A stretch of 64,000 nt of DNA from Micromonospora sediminicola (GTDB lineage Bacteria > Actinomycetota > Actinomycetes > Mycobacteriales > Micromonosporaceae): the NCBI RefSeq assembly GCF_900089585.1, contig NZ_FLRH01000003.1, forward strand, positions 605,001-669,000, read 5' to 3'. Each line of letters begins with the position of its first letter. The first letter of the stretch is position 1. Below, piece by piece: positions 1 through 11,212 of this stretch. A program made the position numbers and the translations under genes. The notes beneath the pieces were generated by a model that was not told where the DNA came from, did not search any database, and was given only the letters and a program-made list of their open reading frames with translations.

Positions 1-2767
<2,767 letters not shown>

Positions 2768-2838
2768 AAGCTGCTACGCGTCCACTGTGCAACTCTGAAC
2801 AAACACCACCCATCGGGTTGGTTGACATGTTCATAGAG

Positions 2839-2955
2839 TTACGGCGGTCATGGCGGAGGGGAAACGCCCGGCAACATTCCGAACCCGGAAGCTAAGCCCT
2901 CCAGCGCCGATGGTACTGCACTCGGGAGGGTGTGGGAGAGTAGGACACCGCCGGA
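2839..2955 (+). rRNA. rrf: 5S ribosomal RNA
   Basis: About 117 nt following the 23S gene by about 70 nt. It contains the conserved CCGAACCCGGAAGCTAAG loop region and its two ends (TTACGGCGGT and ACACCGCCGGA) pair as the terminal helix. The end positions are accurate to within a few bases. Confidence 0.96.
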
Positions 2956-2969
2956 CAATCTTCAGCTCA

Positions 2970-2993
2970 GGGCCACCCCGTATGGGGTGGCCC
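2970..2993 (+). terminator. rRNA operon terminator
   Basis: A perfect 10-bp stem, GGGCCACCCC / GGGGTGGCCC, with a 4-nt loop (GTAT) begins 14 nt after the 5S gene. There is no long T tract after it, as is common in high-GC actinomycetes. Confidence 0.9.
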
Positions 2994-3166
2994 TGACGCA
3001 TTTCCCCGCCGGTCCGGCCGGAATCACCACGGCCGGCCCGGGGTGTCTCGTACCGTCGATCGGGGATCCTTCCGTGCGCCCGGCCGCCCCTGGCGGCTGG
3101 AGAAACGTGACGTGGCGTACGGCGGGTTCGTGATCGGGACGGACCGGCCGGGGTACAGGAGTGGTC

Positions 3167-3793
3167 ATGGAGATCGGAATCATCGGGTCGGGGCACATCG
3201 GGGGCACCCTCACCCGTCGTCTGAGTTCACTGGGCCACGACGTGACGGTGGCCAACTCGCGCGGGCCGGAGAGCCTCGCCGACCTCGCCGCCGAGACCGG
3301 CGCGCGGGCGGCCGGGCTGGAGGACGCCGTCCGGGGCGCGGAGCTGGTGGTCGTCGCGATCCCGCTCAAGGCGGTGCCGCAGCTGCCGGCGGCGCTCTTC
3401 GACGGCAAGCTCGTGGTCGACGCGAACAACTACTACGCCCAGCGCGACGGTGAGATCCCGGAGCTGCTGGACCGGAGCCTCAGCTCCAGCCGCTGGACGG
3501 CGGACCACCTCAAGGGCGCCCGGGTGGTCAAGGTCTTCAACAACATCCAGGCCGCGCACCTGATGGACAACGGCAAGCCGGCGGGCACCGTGGGCCGGAT
3601 CGCCCTGCCGGTGGCCGGCGACGACGCGGACGCCAAGCGGATCGTCATGGGGCTGGTGGACGAGCTGGGCTTCGACCCGGTGGACGCCGGCACGCTGGAC
3701 GAGAGCTGGCGCCAGCAGCCGGACACGCCGGTCTACGGCACCGACCGCGACGCGGACGGCGTGCGGGAGGGCCTGGCCGCGGCGCGGCCCTGA
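3167..3793 (+). CDS. NADPH-dependent F420 reductase-like oxidoreductase
   Basis: 208 residues. The N-terminus MEIGIIGSGHIGGTL is a Rossmann dinucleotide-binding motif (GxGxxG) followed by VANSRGPESL, the pattern of the NADP oxidoreductase, coenzyme F420-dependent family (related to the N-terminal domain of pyrroline-5-carboxylate reductase). The family moves hydride between NADPH and F420 or another acceptor; Micromonosporaceae use F420, so this role fits but the real substrate is unknown. The start was set at ATG 3167 because AGGAG at 3157-3161 lies 5 nt upstream; a GTG at 3161 overlaps that ribosome-binding site. It stands alone between the rRNA operon and a convergent gene. Confidence 0.85.
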   Translation: MEIGIIGSGHIGGTLTRRLSSLGHDVTVANSRGPESLADLAAETGARAAGLEDAVRGAELVVVAIPLKAVPQLPAALFDGKLVVDANNYYAQRDGEIPELLDRSLSSSRWTADHLKGARVVKVFNNIQAAHLMDNGKPAGTVGRIALPVAGDDADAKRIVMGLVDELGFDPVDAGTLDESWRQQPDTPVYGTDRDADGVREGLAAARP

Positions 3794-3811
3794 GAACCAC
3801 TGAGGACAGCG

Positions 3812-3844
3812 AGAGGCCCCGCCGGCCATGCCGGGCGGGGCCTC
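3812..3844. terminator. Bidirectional terminator hairpin
   Basis: A GC-rich hairpin (GGCCCCGCC paired with GGCGGGGC, one bulge further out) sits between two convergent stop codons at 3793 and 3859, so it can serve both genes. Confidence 0.75.
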
Positions 3845-3858
3845 CTCGTGTGCGCGGG

Positions 3859-5682
3859 TCAGGCGCCCGGCTCGGGCGCGCAGATGAAGCGCGGCTCCGG
3901 GTCGTAGCGCCAGCTGAACTTCTCCCGCTTGATCACCTTGCCGTCCTTCTTGATCACCCGGTACGCGTCCTGCGCGAACCCCACGCTGCCCGCCGCGGCG
4001 ATGCAGTCCGGTCCGGGCTTCAGGTAGACGGTCTTCGGCTGGGTGATGTTCCGACGCGGGCCGTACTCGGTCTTCACGCTGTCGTAGATCTTGGTGCTCC
4101 AGATCGACACGGTGATCGTGCTGGACGTGTACGACGTGTCGATGAGCACGCCGTGCGGCGTGTTGTTGCGGAACTTGAAGTCGAGCTGGGGCCAGTAGAT
4201 GGTCGACTCGATCACGGCCGGGTAGCGGCTGAAGTAGAACGAGTGCGGCTTGTGCTCGACGTCCTGCATCCCCGCGTAGTAGGTCGCGTTGAACAGCGTG
4301 GTGGTGAACTGCGAGACACCGCCACCCACCCCCGGCACCAGCTTGCCGCCCACGATCGTCGGCGCGTCCTGGTAGCCCTGGTCGTAGCCGCGCTCACCGG
4401 TGTGGCCGTTGAGCGAGAAGGTCTCCCCCGGCTTCACGATCGTGCCGTCCACGTCCTTCGCGGCCTGGACGATGTTCTGGCTGCGCGGTGAGGAGAGGCC
4501 GCCGGTGAACCGGGTGGTGAAGGTGGAGACGCGCTCCTTGATGCCCAGCTCCGCGAGCGCGGCCTCGGTCAGCTCCGGCGCGGCCGGCTTGAGCTCGGCG
4601 CTGACCGAGCGGCCGGTCGACCTGGGCAGCACCGCGAGCAGTGCGGGGCCGAGCGCGGCGGCGTCGACCTGGCGGCCGGCGCGGCTGGGCACCACCTTGG
4701 GCTTGCCGCCGCTGATGGTCAGCCCGGCGTCGCGCGGTTCCACCTCGAGCGTGGCCAGCTTGCCGCCGAGCGCGGCACGCAGCCGCTTGACGTCGACCCG
4801 GGGTGTGAGCGTCCCGGCTTCGTCGGCCGAGAAGCGCAGCGACCTGGCGATGGCGGCGGGCGGGATGGTCACCGACCCGCCGTCGGTGGTGAGCGTGACG
4901 GGTGCGGAGACGGCCGGCCGGGCCAGCTCGGTGACGAGCCGGTCGACCTCCTCGCGGGTGGTTGCCGGCCACTTCTCCACCAGCGGCACGGTGACCGGCC
5001 GGGCGGCGAGCCAGCCGGACGTCACCGCCTCGGTCGCGCCGGCCGTGTCCACGGTCAGCGCCGGCTTCGGGTAGACCGGCTTAGGGGTGGTGCCGGTCCA
5101 GATGATGGCCGGCATGGTCATCTCCCGGCCCTGGGAGCCCATCGCCTTGCGCAGGGCGGCCTCCAGCCGGGCGGAATCGACGGTCACCACCGGCTCGACC
5201 GTGCGGGACCCGACGAGCCGGCTGACCGCGTGCGCGTCGGCGGCGGCGGCCGCCGCGACGGTGGCGTCCACGTCGATGGCGAGCCCGACGTCGGCCGGCT
5301 TCAGCTCGGCCTTCTTCTCGCCCACGGTCACCGTGAGCGGGGCGGTCAGCGTCTCGGCGCGGCGCTCCAGCTCGGCGCGGAGCGCCCGGGCAGCGTCCGC
5401 CCGGCTCCGACCGCCCAGCTCGGTGCCGAGCACGGTGGTGCCGCGGGGCACGTCGCCGGCGTAGGCGTAGGCGCCGACGCCGACGCCCGCGGCGAGCACG
5501 GCGGCGGTGAGCCCGCCGGCCAGCAGCAGCCGGCCGCGCCGGGACCGCCCGGGCTTCTCCCCGCCGCCAGTGTCGGGCGGTGTGGCGACCGGCTCCAGCT
5601 CGACGCCGGGCCAGCTCACCGCCGCCACCTTGATGGTGGGCCGGTCGTCGGCAGCCGGCATCTTCTCGCCGTTCATCGTCAC
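3859..5682 (-). CDS. VanW-family membrane-anchored cell-envelope protein
   Basis: 607 residues. A cytoplasmic N-terminus of about 50 residues rich in charge and proline precedes one membrane helix (about 52-74, LLLAGGLTAAVLAAGVGVGA). Two YoaR-like putative peptidoglycan-binding domains follow (about 85-230 and 240-390). The C-terminal third (about 400-535) is a VanW domain with the FSLNGHTGERGYDQGYQDAP and VGGGVSQFTTTLFNAT motifs. VanW proteins are linked to glycopeptide-resistance clusters and the cell envelope, but their activity is not established. GTG 5682 was chosen because GAGG lies 5 nt upstream; ATG 5676 is an alternative. The gene is monocistronic and divergent from nudC. No van genes flank it, so a resistance role is not implied. 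Confidence 0.9.
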   Translation of the reverse strand: MTMNGEKMPAADDRPTIKVAAVSWPGVELEPVATPPDTGGGEKPGRSRRGRLLLAGGLTAAVLAAGVGVGAYAYAGDVPRGTTVLGTELGGRSRADAARALRAELERRAETLTAPLTVTVGEKKAELKPADVGLAIDVDATVAAAAAADAHAVSRLVGSRTVEPVVTVDSARLEAALRKAMGSQGREMTMPAIIWTGTTPKPVYPKPALTVDTAGATEAVTSGWLAARPVTVPLVEKWPATTREEVDRLVTELARPAVSAPVTLTTDGGSVTIPPAAIARSLRFSADEAGTLTPRVDVKRLRAALGGKLATLEVEPRDAGLTISGGKPKVVPSRAGRQVDAAALGPALLAVLPRSTGRSVSAELKPAAPELTEAALAELGIKERVSTFTTRFTGGLSSPRSQNIVQAAKDVDGTIVKPGETFSLNGHTGERGYDQGYQDAPTIVGGKLVPGVGGGVSQFTTTLFNATYYAGMQDVEHKPHSFYFSRYPAVIESTIYWPQLDFKFRNNTPHGVLIDTSYTSSTITVSIWSTKIYDSVKTEYGPRRNITQPKTVYLKPGPDCIAAAGSVGFAQDAYRVIKKDGKVIKREKFSWRYDPEPRFICAPEPGA

Positions 5683-5861
5683 TGCAACCTCGATCGGAAA
5701 GACACGCGGGGACCGCTTCCCCCGCGGGAGACACCTACGGTAACCAACGCTCGAGCCGGTCGGGAGTCTCCGGCCGGCAGCCGTGTCGGGCGAGTGCCGG
5801 TGTCGTACCCGTCACCCGTTTCCGGCCCCCGCTCCGTCGCCGGTCGTGGCACGGTGGGCGG

Positions 5862-6788
5862 GTGCGGACGGATGACCGGGTGGTGGCCGCGTACGGCGGT
5901 GGGTGGCTGGACCGGGCGGCGGCGCTGCGCGGCGACCCGGCCTGGCTGGCCGGGCGGTTGGCCGATCCGGAGAGCGTGGTGCTGCCGCTGTGGCGGGACC
6001 GGTGCCTCGTCGACGCCGGGCGGACGCCGGTGCGACCGGCGGTGGTCGGTGCGGCCGGCCTGCTCGCCGCCGCCGACGAGACGGTCTTCCTCGGCTTGGC
6101 GGAGGGCCGGGCGGTCTTCGCCGCCGACCTCTCCGGCCGCGCCGAGGGCGAGGCCCGCGACCTGGCCGGCGCCGTCGAGGCGGTGGACGTCCGGTCCCTG
6201 GTGGGCGGGCTGGGGGCGGCCGAGGCGGCCGTCCAGGCGTACGCGAAGGGGTTGCTGCACTGGCACCGGGGCCAGCGGTTCTGCGGCGCGTGCGGCGCGG
6301 CGACGGTCGCCGGGGCGGGCGGGCACACCCGGGCCTGCACCGGCGACGGGTGCGGCCGGCTGCTCTTCCCCCGGATCGAACCCGCGGTGATCATGCTGGT
6401 GGAGTCGTCCGGTGAGCCGGAGCGCTGCCTGCTGGCCCGGCACCGTGGCGCCGGCGAGGACTCGTGGTCGCTGCTGGCCGGTTTCGTGGAGATCGGCGAG
6501 AGCCTGGAGGACGCGGTTCGGCGGGAGCTGGTCGAGGAGGCCGGGATCGCGGTGCGCGGGGTGGTCTACCAGGGTTCGCAGGCGTGGCCGTTCCCGGCCG
6601 GGCTGATGGTCGGCTTCCGGGCGACGGCGGCGTCGACGGAGGTCCGGGTCGACGGTGCGGAAGTGGTGGAGGCGCGCTGGTTCACCCGGGACGAGCTGCG
6701 CGCCCGGGTCACCGCCGGTCGTCCGCTCGGCCGGATCGACTCGATCGACCGCCACCTGCTGGGGTCGTGGTTGGACGGCCGGAGCTGA
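5862..6788 (+). CDS. nudC: NAD+ diphosphatase / NADH pyrophosphatase NudC
   Basis: 308 residues, the usual NudC length. An N-terminal NudC domain (about 1-130) leads to a four-cysteine zinc ribbon starting with CGAC at about 141-144 and closing with CTGDGC. The Nudix box GFVEIGES...REL.EEAG.. lies at about 207-229, and the NudC signature SQAWPFP follows it, fixing the subfamily. The enzyme hydrolyses NAD(H) to NMN(H) and AMP, and family members remove NAD caps from RNA. The start GTG 5862 gives MRTDDRVV; no strong ribosome-binding site is visible. It is divergent from the VanW-like gene. Confidence 0.93.
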   Translation: MRTDDRVVAAYGGGWLDRAAALRGDPAWLAGRLADPESVVLPLWRDRCLVDAGRTPVRPAVVGAAGLLAAADETVFLGLAEGRAVFAADLSGRAEGEARDLAGAVEAVDVRSLVGGLGAAEAAVQAYAKGLLHWHRGQRFCGACGAATVAGAGGHTRACTGDGCGRLLFPRIEPAVIMLVESSGEPERCLLARHRGAGEDSWSLLAGFVEIGESLEDAVRRELVEEAGIAVRGVVYQGSQAWPFPAGLMVGFRATAASTEVRVDGAEVVEARWFTRDELRARVTAGRPLGRIDSIDRHLLGSWLDGRS

Positions 6789-7176
6789 CCGGTCTCCGGT
6801 CGTCGTCGCGGGTCGGCCGGACGGGTGATCGGCACCTCACCCTCAGCGGCTTGTCAGCTGGCCGTTACTGAACTGTGATGTTTGACCGTGATGGCTACCA
6901 CAGGTGAAACCTCTGCGCCATCGTGTCGTAATCAGGCCGGTTTGCCCAGGGCCGGTTGTCGCCGGGACGTTAACCGATGGTAACCGTAGGCGATCTTGAT
7001 ACCACAGCTGTGTTACCCGTCAGTAGCAAGGGGCTTGTGAGGTCTGTCGCTTCGCGAGAGCATCCAATCCGCGACCGCGCGGCCCGTTCGGCACAACGGC
7101 ACCCGCGCCGCCCCGCAGCTTTCCGTCCCGCGTCGCGTCCCGCGTCCGGAGACGCACCCCCGTCGAGGAGGACCTT
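6789..7176. other. 388-bp intergenic region upstream of the DUF6230 gene
   Basis: No convincing gene. It holds a perfect palindrome CACAGCTGTG at 7003-7012, a tandem TAACCG (6971 and 6981) inside TTAACCGATGGTAACC, and a TTGACC at about 6885. The long gap before a gene with an excellent ribosome-binding site (AGGAGG, 7166-7171) suggests a long 5' leader or several promoters. I could not fix a transcription start. Confidence 0.4.
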
Positions 7177-7791
7177 GTGAGTGAATCGGAGAACCGCGAG
7201 CTGAGTGGCGGCACCCGCTGGCGGCGCTTCGCCGCGGTGATGGTGCCCGCGACCGTCGTGGCCGGCGGCATCGTGCTGGGGATGGCCAACGGCGCCATCG
7301 CGGCGTCGTTCGCCGTGTCGGGCCAGACCTTCAAGGTCGGCGCCTCGAAGCTGGAGGGCACCGGCTTCAAGCAGTACGGCGGCATCGCCAAGGAGTCGGA
7401 CGGCACCCAGCACCCGGTGGCGGTCTCCGAGATCGCCGACGCCAAGCTCTACGACCTCTGCCAGTCGGTCAACGCCAGCATCCCCGGCGTGCCGATCGTG
7501 CTGACCATCAACGCCGGCGGCGGCGGCAAGCCGGCCACCGCCACCAACCTGCTGATCGACATGGACTCGCTCGAGGGTGACGCCCGGTTCGAGAACATCA
7601 AGATCGGCCGGGACGCGGCCGACATGAACCCGGCGCAGCCGGTCGTGCCGAAGTCCTTCGGCCAGAGCGCCGACGCGGTGACCATCACGGACCTGGAGCA
7701 GGTGGCCCGTTCCACCAGCGCCGGCGTCTTCACCCTCAACGGCCTGAAGCTCAAGGTCAACGTGGGCAAGGACGCCAAGGAATGCTTCTGA
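7177..7791 (+). CDS. DUF6230 family membrane-associated/secreted protein
   Basis: 204 residues. A cytoplasmic basic segment (GGTRWRRF) is followed by one hydrophobic helix at about 18-42 (FAAVMVPATVVAGGIVLGMA) and then an exported domain with VSGQTFKVGASKLEGTGFKQYGG, the hallmark of the DUF6230 family of actinomycetes. Two cysteines (in DLCQS and the C-terminal KECF) could form a disulfide. The function is unknown; some databases call the family cholesterol esterase without good support. GTG 7177 has AGGAGG 5 nt upstream. It is always worth reading with the next gene, since DUF6230 and DUF6114 genes are usually adjacent. Confidence 0.88.
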   Translation: MSESENRELSGGTRWRRFAAVMVPATVVAGGIVLGMANGAIAASFAVSGQTFKVGASKLEGTGFKQYGGIAKESDGTQHPVAVSEIADAKLYDLCQSVNASIPGVPIVLTINAGGGGKPATATNLLIDMDSLEGDARFENIKIGRDAADMNPAQPVVPKSFGQSADAVTITDLEQVARSTSAGVFTLNGLKLKVNVGKDAKECF

Positions 7792-7799
7792 TCTGAACT

Positions 7800-7833
7800 C
7801 GAGGCCCGCGGAGGGCGCCCTCCGCGGGCCTCG
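7800..7833 (+). terminator. Strong hairpin between DUF6230 and DUF6114 genes
   Basis: A perfect 17-bp inverted repeat with arms CGAGGCCCGCGGAGGGC and its complement directly abutting, so the real loop is about 4 nt. It sits 8 nt after the stop codon and 39 nt before the next start, so it likely attenuates read-through within the pair and gives the upstream gene a higher transcript level. Confidence 0.85.
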
Positions 7834-7871
7834 ACCATGTCTCACCCCGTCAGCACCGCCAGGAGGAGTAC

Positions 7872-9404
7872 GTGACAACCGCCGAAACGCAGCAGGCCCG
7901 GCCCGGTCGGCTCGGCCAGGCGTGGCGTGGCTTCCGCCGGTGGCGCCGGGCGCGGCCGTTCTGGGGCGGGCTCTTCACCACCCTGGCCGGCCTGGAGATC
8001 TTCGCCACCACCCAGTTGAGCCTCAACGGCCTCACCTTCCAGATGGGGCCGACCGGCTTCCTGTCCTGGCTCATCCCCACCATCCTCGTGGCCTGCGGCA
8101 TGCTGCTCTGGTTCAGCCCGGCGCAGCGCATGTTCTACGCGGTGGTCGCGGCGATCACCGCGCTCTACTCGCTGATCGGCGTGAACCTCGGCGGCTTCTT
8201 CATCGGCCTGCTGCTCGGCATGGTCGGCAGCGCGCTCGGTTTCGCCTGGGTGCCGCGCAAGGGCCCGGCCGCCGACGTGCCTCCGGCGGAACCGGCCGAC
8301 GACGAGCCGGTCGAGGAGCCGGCCGACGAGCCGGAGCCGGCCCTGGTCGACGAGCTGCTGCCCCGGCAGCGGGAGGACGACACCACCGGGGTGCTCACCG
8401 ACACCCTGCCGGAGCCGCGCAACCCGCTGCGGGAGTCGGCCCCGGCGGAACCGGCCGTGGACGCGCCGCCCACGGACGCGCCGCGCGGTTCCGGGCAGCC
8501 GCCCCGGGCGTACGCGATCCTGCTGGTCCTCGCCGTCTCGGCGGCCGGGCTGGTCGCGATCCGCGACGAACGGCCGGCGATCGCGGCACCGGCGGCCTGC
8601 CCGACCACCTCGGCCCCGGCGCCCAAGCCGTCCGCCTCGAAGACCCCGACGGCCTCCCCGTCGGCCAGTCCGAGCACCACCGCGCCGGCCGAGCCGGCGG
8701 AGGAGAAGGACGGCAATCTGCTGACCGACATCGTCGACGGCATCACCGGCCTGTTCACCGGCGGTGACGACGACAAGGCCGAGCCGTCGCCGTCCGCGTC
8801 GGCCGTGGCCGCCGCCGCGGCGACCCCGAGTGGAAGCGCCACGCCGAAGCCCAGCGGCAGCGCCAAGCCGTCGACCCCGGCCGAGCCGGGCGCCGACTGC
8901 GACGAGGACAAGCCCGCCCCGACCAAGCCGAAGCCGGTCGAGGAGGGCAAGCCGCTGCCCAAGCTGGCGGCCGACCCGAACCAGCCGATCGTCGCCGACC
9001 CGCCGTCCCGGCTCACCGGCTCCAAGGTCACGATGACGGGGCTGCGCTTCGAGGGCATCGTCGAGCTGCCGACCCGGGACGGCACGCTCAAGTGCCTGAA
9101 GTTCACCATGGACAAGGCGGTCACCGACGACTTCACGCTGCTGGCCAGCGGCCCGGCCGGCAAGAAGCAGCGGTACGTGACCGACCGGCTCACCGTCGAG
9201 GGCGACGTCGCCTTCTACGCCACCCGGTTCGTCGGGTACCTGCTCGGCATCAAGATCACGCTGACGCCGGACCTGCCCTTCCCGGACGGCATCCCGATCA
9301 CCTCGCCGATCCCGATCAGCTTCACCGACCCGGTGATGGAGCTGGCGTACGAGAACTCGAAGTCACTCACCGCCCGGCCGGTGCTCCGGGTCGACCTGGC
9401 CTGA
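7872..9404 (+). CDS. DUF6114 domain membrane protein with long low-complexity linker
   Basis: 510 residues. The N-terminal DUF6114 region (about 25-135) has three to four membrane helices (RPFWGGLFTTLAGLEIF, GFLSWLIPTILVACGMLLWF, then MFYAVVAAITALYSLIGVNLGG and the helix after it). A Glu/Asp/Pro-rich cytoplasmic segment (about 137-210), another helix (about 215-233, YAILLVLAVSAAGLVAI) and a Pro/Ala/Ser linker (to about 360) lead to an exported C-terminal domain (SRLTGSKVTMTGLRFEGIVE...) resembling the DUF6230 fold in its opening motif. This is longer than a typical DUF6114 protein of about 150 residues. GTG 7872 has AGGAGGAG upstream. The conserved pairing with DUF6230 suggests a shared envelope function that is not known. 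Confidence 0.85.
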   Translation: MTTAETQQARPGRLGQAWRGFRRWRRARPFWGGLFTTLAGLEIFATTQLSLNGLTFQMGPTGFLSWLIPTILVACGMLLWFSPAQRMFYAVVAAITALYSLIGVNLGGFFIGLLLGMVGSALGFAWVPRKGPAADVPPAEPADDEPVEEPADEPEPALVDELLPRQREDDTTGVLTDTLPEPRNPLRESAPAEPAVDAPPTDAPRGSGQPPRAYAILLVLAVSAAGLVAIRDERPAIAAPAACPTTSAPAPKPSASKTPTASPSASPSTTAPAEPAEEKDGNLLTDIVDGITGLFTGGDDDKAEPSPSASAVAAAAATPSGSATPKPSGSAKPSTPAEPGADCDEDKPAPTKPKPVEEGKPLPKLAADPNQPIVADPPSRLTGSKVTMTGLRFEGIVELPTRDGTLKCLKFTMDKAVTDDFTLLASGPAGKKQRYVTDRLTVEGDVAFYATRFVGYLLGIKITLTPDLPFPDGIPITSPIPISFTDPVMELAYENSKSLTARPVLRVDLA

Positions 9405-9421
9405 CCGGCGCGGACAGCGAA

Positions 9422-9459
9422 ACGGCCGGGAGCCGGAGGGAACTCCGACTCCCGGCCGT
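9422..9459. terminator. Bidirectional terminator
   Basis: A hairpin with an ACGGCCGGGAG / CTCCCGGCCGT outer stem of 11 bp and a partly paired inner stem lies between convergent genes ending at 9404 and 9468. Confidence 0.85.
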
Positions 9460-9467
9460 CGCCGTGC

Positions 9468-11138
9468 TCAGAGCCGGGCCAGCGCCCGGCGCAACGGGTC
9501 GAGCCCCAGCGCCCCCAGGTCGAGCGCCTGGCGGTGGAATTCCTTCAGGTCGAAGTCGGCGCCCTTGCGGGCCTTCGCCTCGTCCCGCGCCTGCAACCAG
9601 ATCCGCTCGCCCACCTTGTACGAGGGCGCCTGCCCCGGCCAGCCCAGGTAGCGGTTCAGCTCGAAACGCAGGTTCTCGTCCGGCACCCGGCAGTGCGCCC
9701 GCATGAACTCCCAGCCCAGCTCCGGCGTCCAGCGCTCGCCCGGGTGGAAGCCGAACGGGTTGTCCGCCGGGATCTCCAACTCCAGGTGCATGCCGATGTC
9801 GACGATGACCCGGGCCGCGCGCAGCGCCTGCCCGTCGAGCATGCCGAGCCGGTCGCCCGGGTCGGCCAGATAGCCCAGCTCGTCCATCAGGCGCTCGGCG
9901 TAGAGCGCCCAACCCTCACCGTGCCCGGAGACCCAGCAGAGCAGCCGCTGCCAGCGGTTGAGCAGGTCGGCCCGGACGGCCGTCTGGGCGACCTGGAGGT
10001 GGTGGCCGGGCACGCCCTCGTGGTAGACGGTCGTCACCTCGCGCCAGGTGGAGAAGTCGGTGATGCCCTGCGGCACCGCCCACCACATCCGCCCCGGGCG
10101 GGAGAAGTCCTCGCTCGGGCCGGTGTAGTAGATGGCGCCGTCGCTCGTCGGCGCCAGCCGGCACTCGATCCGGCGGACCTGCTCCGGGATGTCGAAGTGG
10201 GTGCCGTTCAGCTCGGTGATCGCCTTGTCCGCGAGCTCCTGCATCCAGTCGCGGAACGCCTCCTTGCCGCGCACGGTCCGCGCCGGGTCGGCGTCGAGCG
10301 CGGCGACGGCCTCGTCGACCGTGGCGCCCGGACCGGCGATCTGCCCGGCCACGATCCGCATGTCGGCCTCCAGACGGGCCAGCTCCGCGAACCCCCAGGC
10401 GTACGTCTCGTCCAGGTCGACCTTGGCGCCGAGGAAGTACTGCGAGGCCAGTTCGTAGCGCTCCCGGCCGGCGGCCTGCTTCTCCCGCCCCACCGGGGCC
10501 AGCTCGGTGCGGAGGAACTGACCGAACTCGGCGGTGGCCGCGGTCGCGGCGGCGGCGCCCTTGCGCAGCTCCGCGCCGAGCGTGCCGTCCGCGTCGAGCC
10601 GCTCGACCAGGCCGTGGAAGAAGTTGTCGCCCTCCGGGTCCACCCAGACGTCGCACTGCTTGGCCACCTCGACGAGCTGCACCCGCGAACTGACCCGGCC
10701 GTCGGCGGCGGCCTCGCGCAGCGTGCGCTTGTAGCCCTCCAGCGCCGACGCGAAGCGGTTGAGCCGGGTGGCCACGTTGGCCTTCGCCTCCTCGCCGTCG
10801 GTCGGCATCAGGTCGAAGACCATCCGGATCTCGTGCAGCCCGCTCTCGATGACGCTGATCTCGCTGGTGGTCTCCCCGGCGTCGTGCCGGGCGAGCTCCA
10901 GGCCGAGGCGTTCCTGCATCGCCTCCTTGGCGGTCCGCTCCGCCTCGGTCTCCGGCTCGGTCACGTCGAGCTGGCCCAGCGTGCGCCGGACCAGGTCCGC
11001 CCGGGCCGCGTAGCCGTCCGGCGAGAGGTCGTCGAGCTGGTCGTCGTAGCCGGCGATGCCGACGTAGGTGGCGCCGGTCGGGCTCAGCGGAGCCCACTCG
11101 GCCACGTACCGGTTGGCGAGGTCATCGATTCGTCCCAC
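9468..11138 (-). CDS. DUF885 family protein, putative metallo-hydrolase/peptidase
   Basis: 556 residues, the normal length of DUF885 proteins. The sequence VYHEGVPGHHLQVAQ at about 370-384 is the family's diagnostic motif and resembles a zinc-binding HExxxxH site; LDGQALRAARVIVDIGMH and the C-terminal DLKEFHRQALDLGALGLDPLRR are also characteristic. No signal peptide is seen, so it is probably cytoplasmic. Substrates are not established for most members. GTG 11138 starts MGRIDDLANRYVAEWAPLSP. It is followed by a convergent terminator and lies 74 bp downstream of the Uma2-like gene on the same strand. Confidence 0.88.
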   Translation of the reverse strand: MGRIDDLANRYVAEWAPLSPTGATYVGIAGYDDQLDDLSPDGYAARADLVRRTLGQLDVTEPETEAERTAKEAMQERLGLELARHDAGETTSEISVIESGLHEIRMVFDLMPTDGEEAKANVATRLNRFASALEGYKRTLREAAADGRVSSRVQLVEVAKQCDVWVDPEGDNFFHGLVERLDADGTLGAELRKGAAAATAATAEFGQFLRTELAPVGREKQAAGRERYELASQYFLGAKVDLDETYAWGFAELARLEADMRIVAGQIAGPGATVDEAVAALDADPARTVRGKEAFRDWMQELADKAITELNGTHFDIPEQVRRIECRLAPTSDGAIYYTGPSEDFSRPGRMWWAVPQGITDFSTWREVTTVYHEGVPGHHLQVAQTAVRADLLNRWQRLLCWVSGHGEGWALYAERLMDELGYLADPGDRLGMLDGQALRAARVIVDIGMHLELEIPADNPFGFHPGERWTPELGWEFMRAHCRVPDENLRFELNRYLGWPGQAPSYKVGERIWLQARDEAKARKGADFDLKEFHRQALDLGALGLDPLRRALARL

Positions 11139-11212
11139 GGGCGAACCCTACGTGACCGGGCCACCCCGGTGTCGACAGTGTTTGCCGTGTTCGCCGGCAC
11201 CGACCCGACGGC

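Noticed and set aside
3859..5682. Vancomycin-resistance cluster
   Set aside because: VanW-like proteins are widespread envelope proteins; no vanR, vanS, vanH, vanA or vanX homologues are nearby.
5230..6390. Long plus-strand open frame over the VanW and nudC genes
   Set aside because: It is antisense to a confident gene and then out of frame with nudC; the protein is Arg/Gly/Pro-rich with no domain, a typical high-GC shadow.
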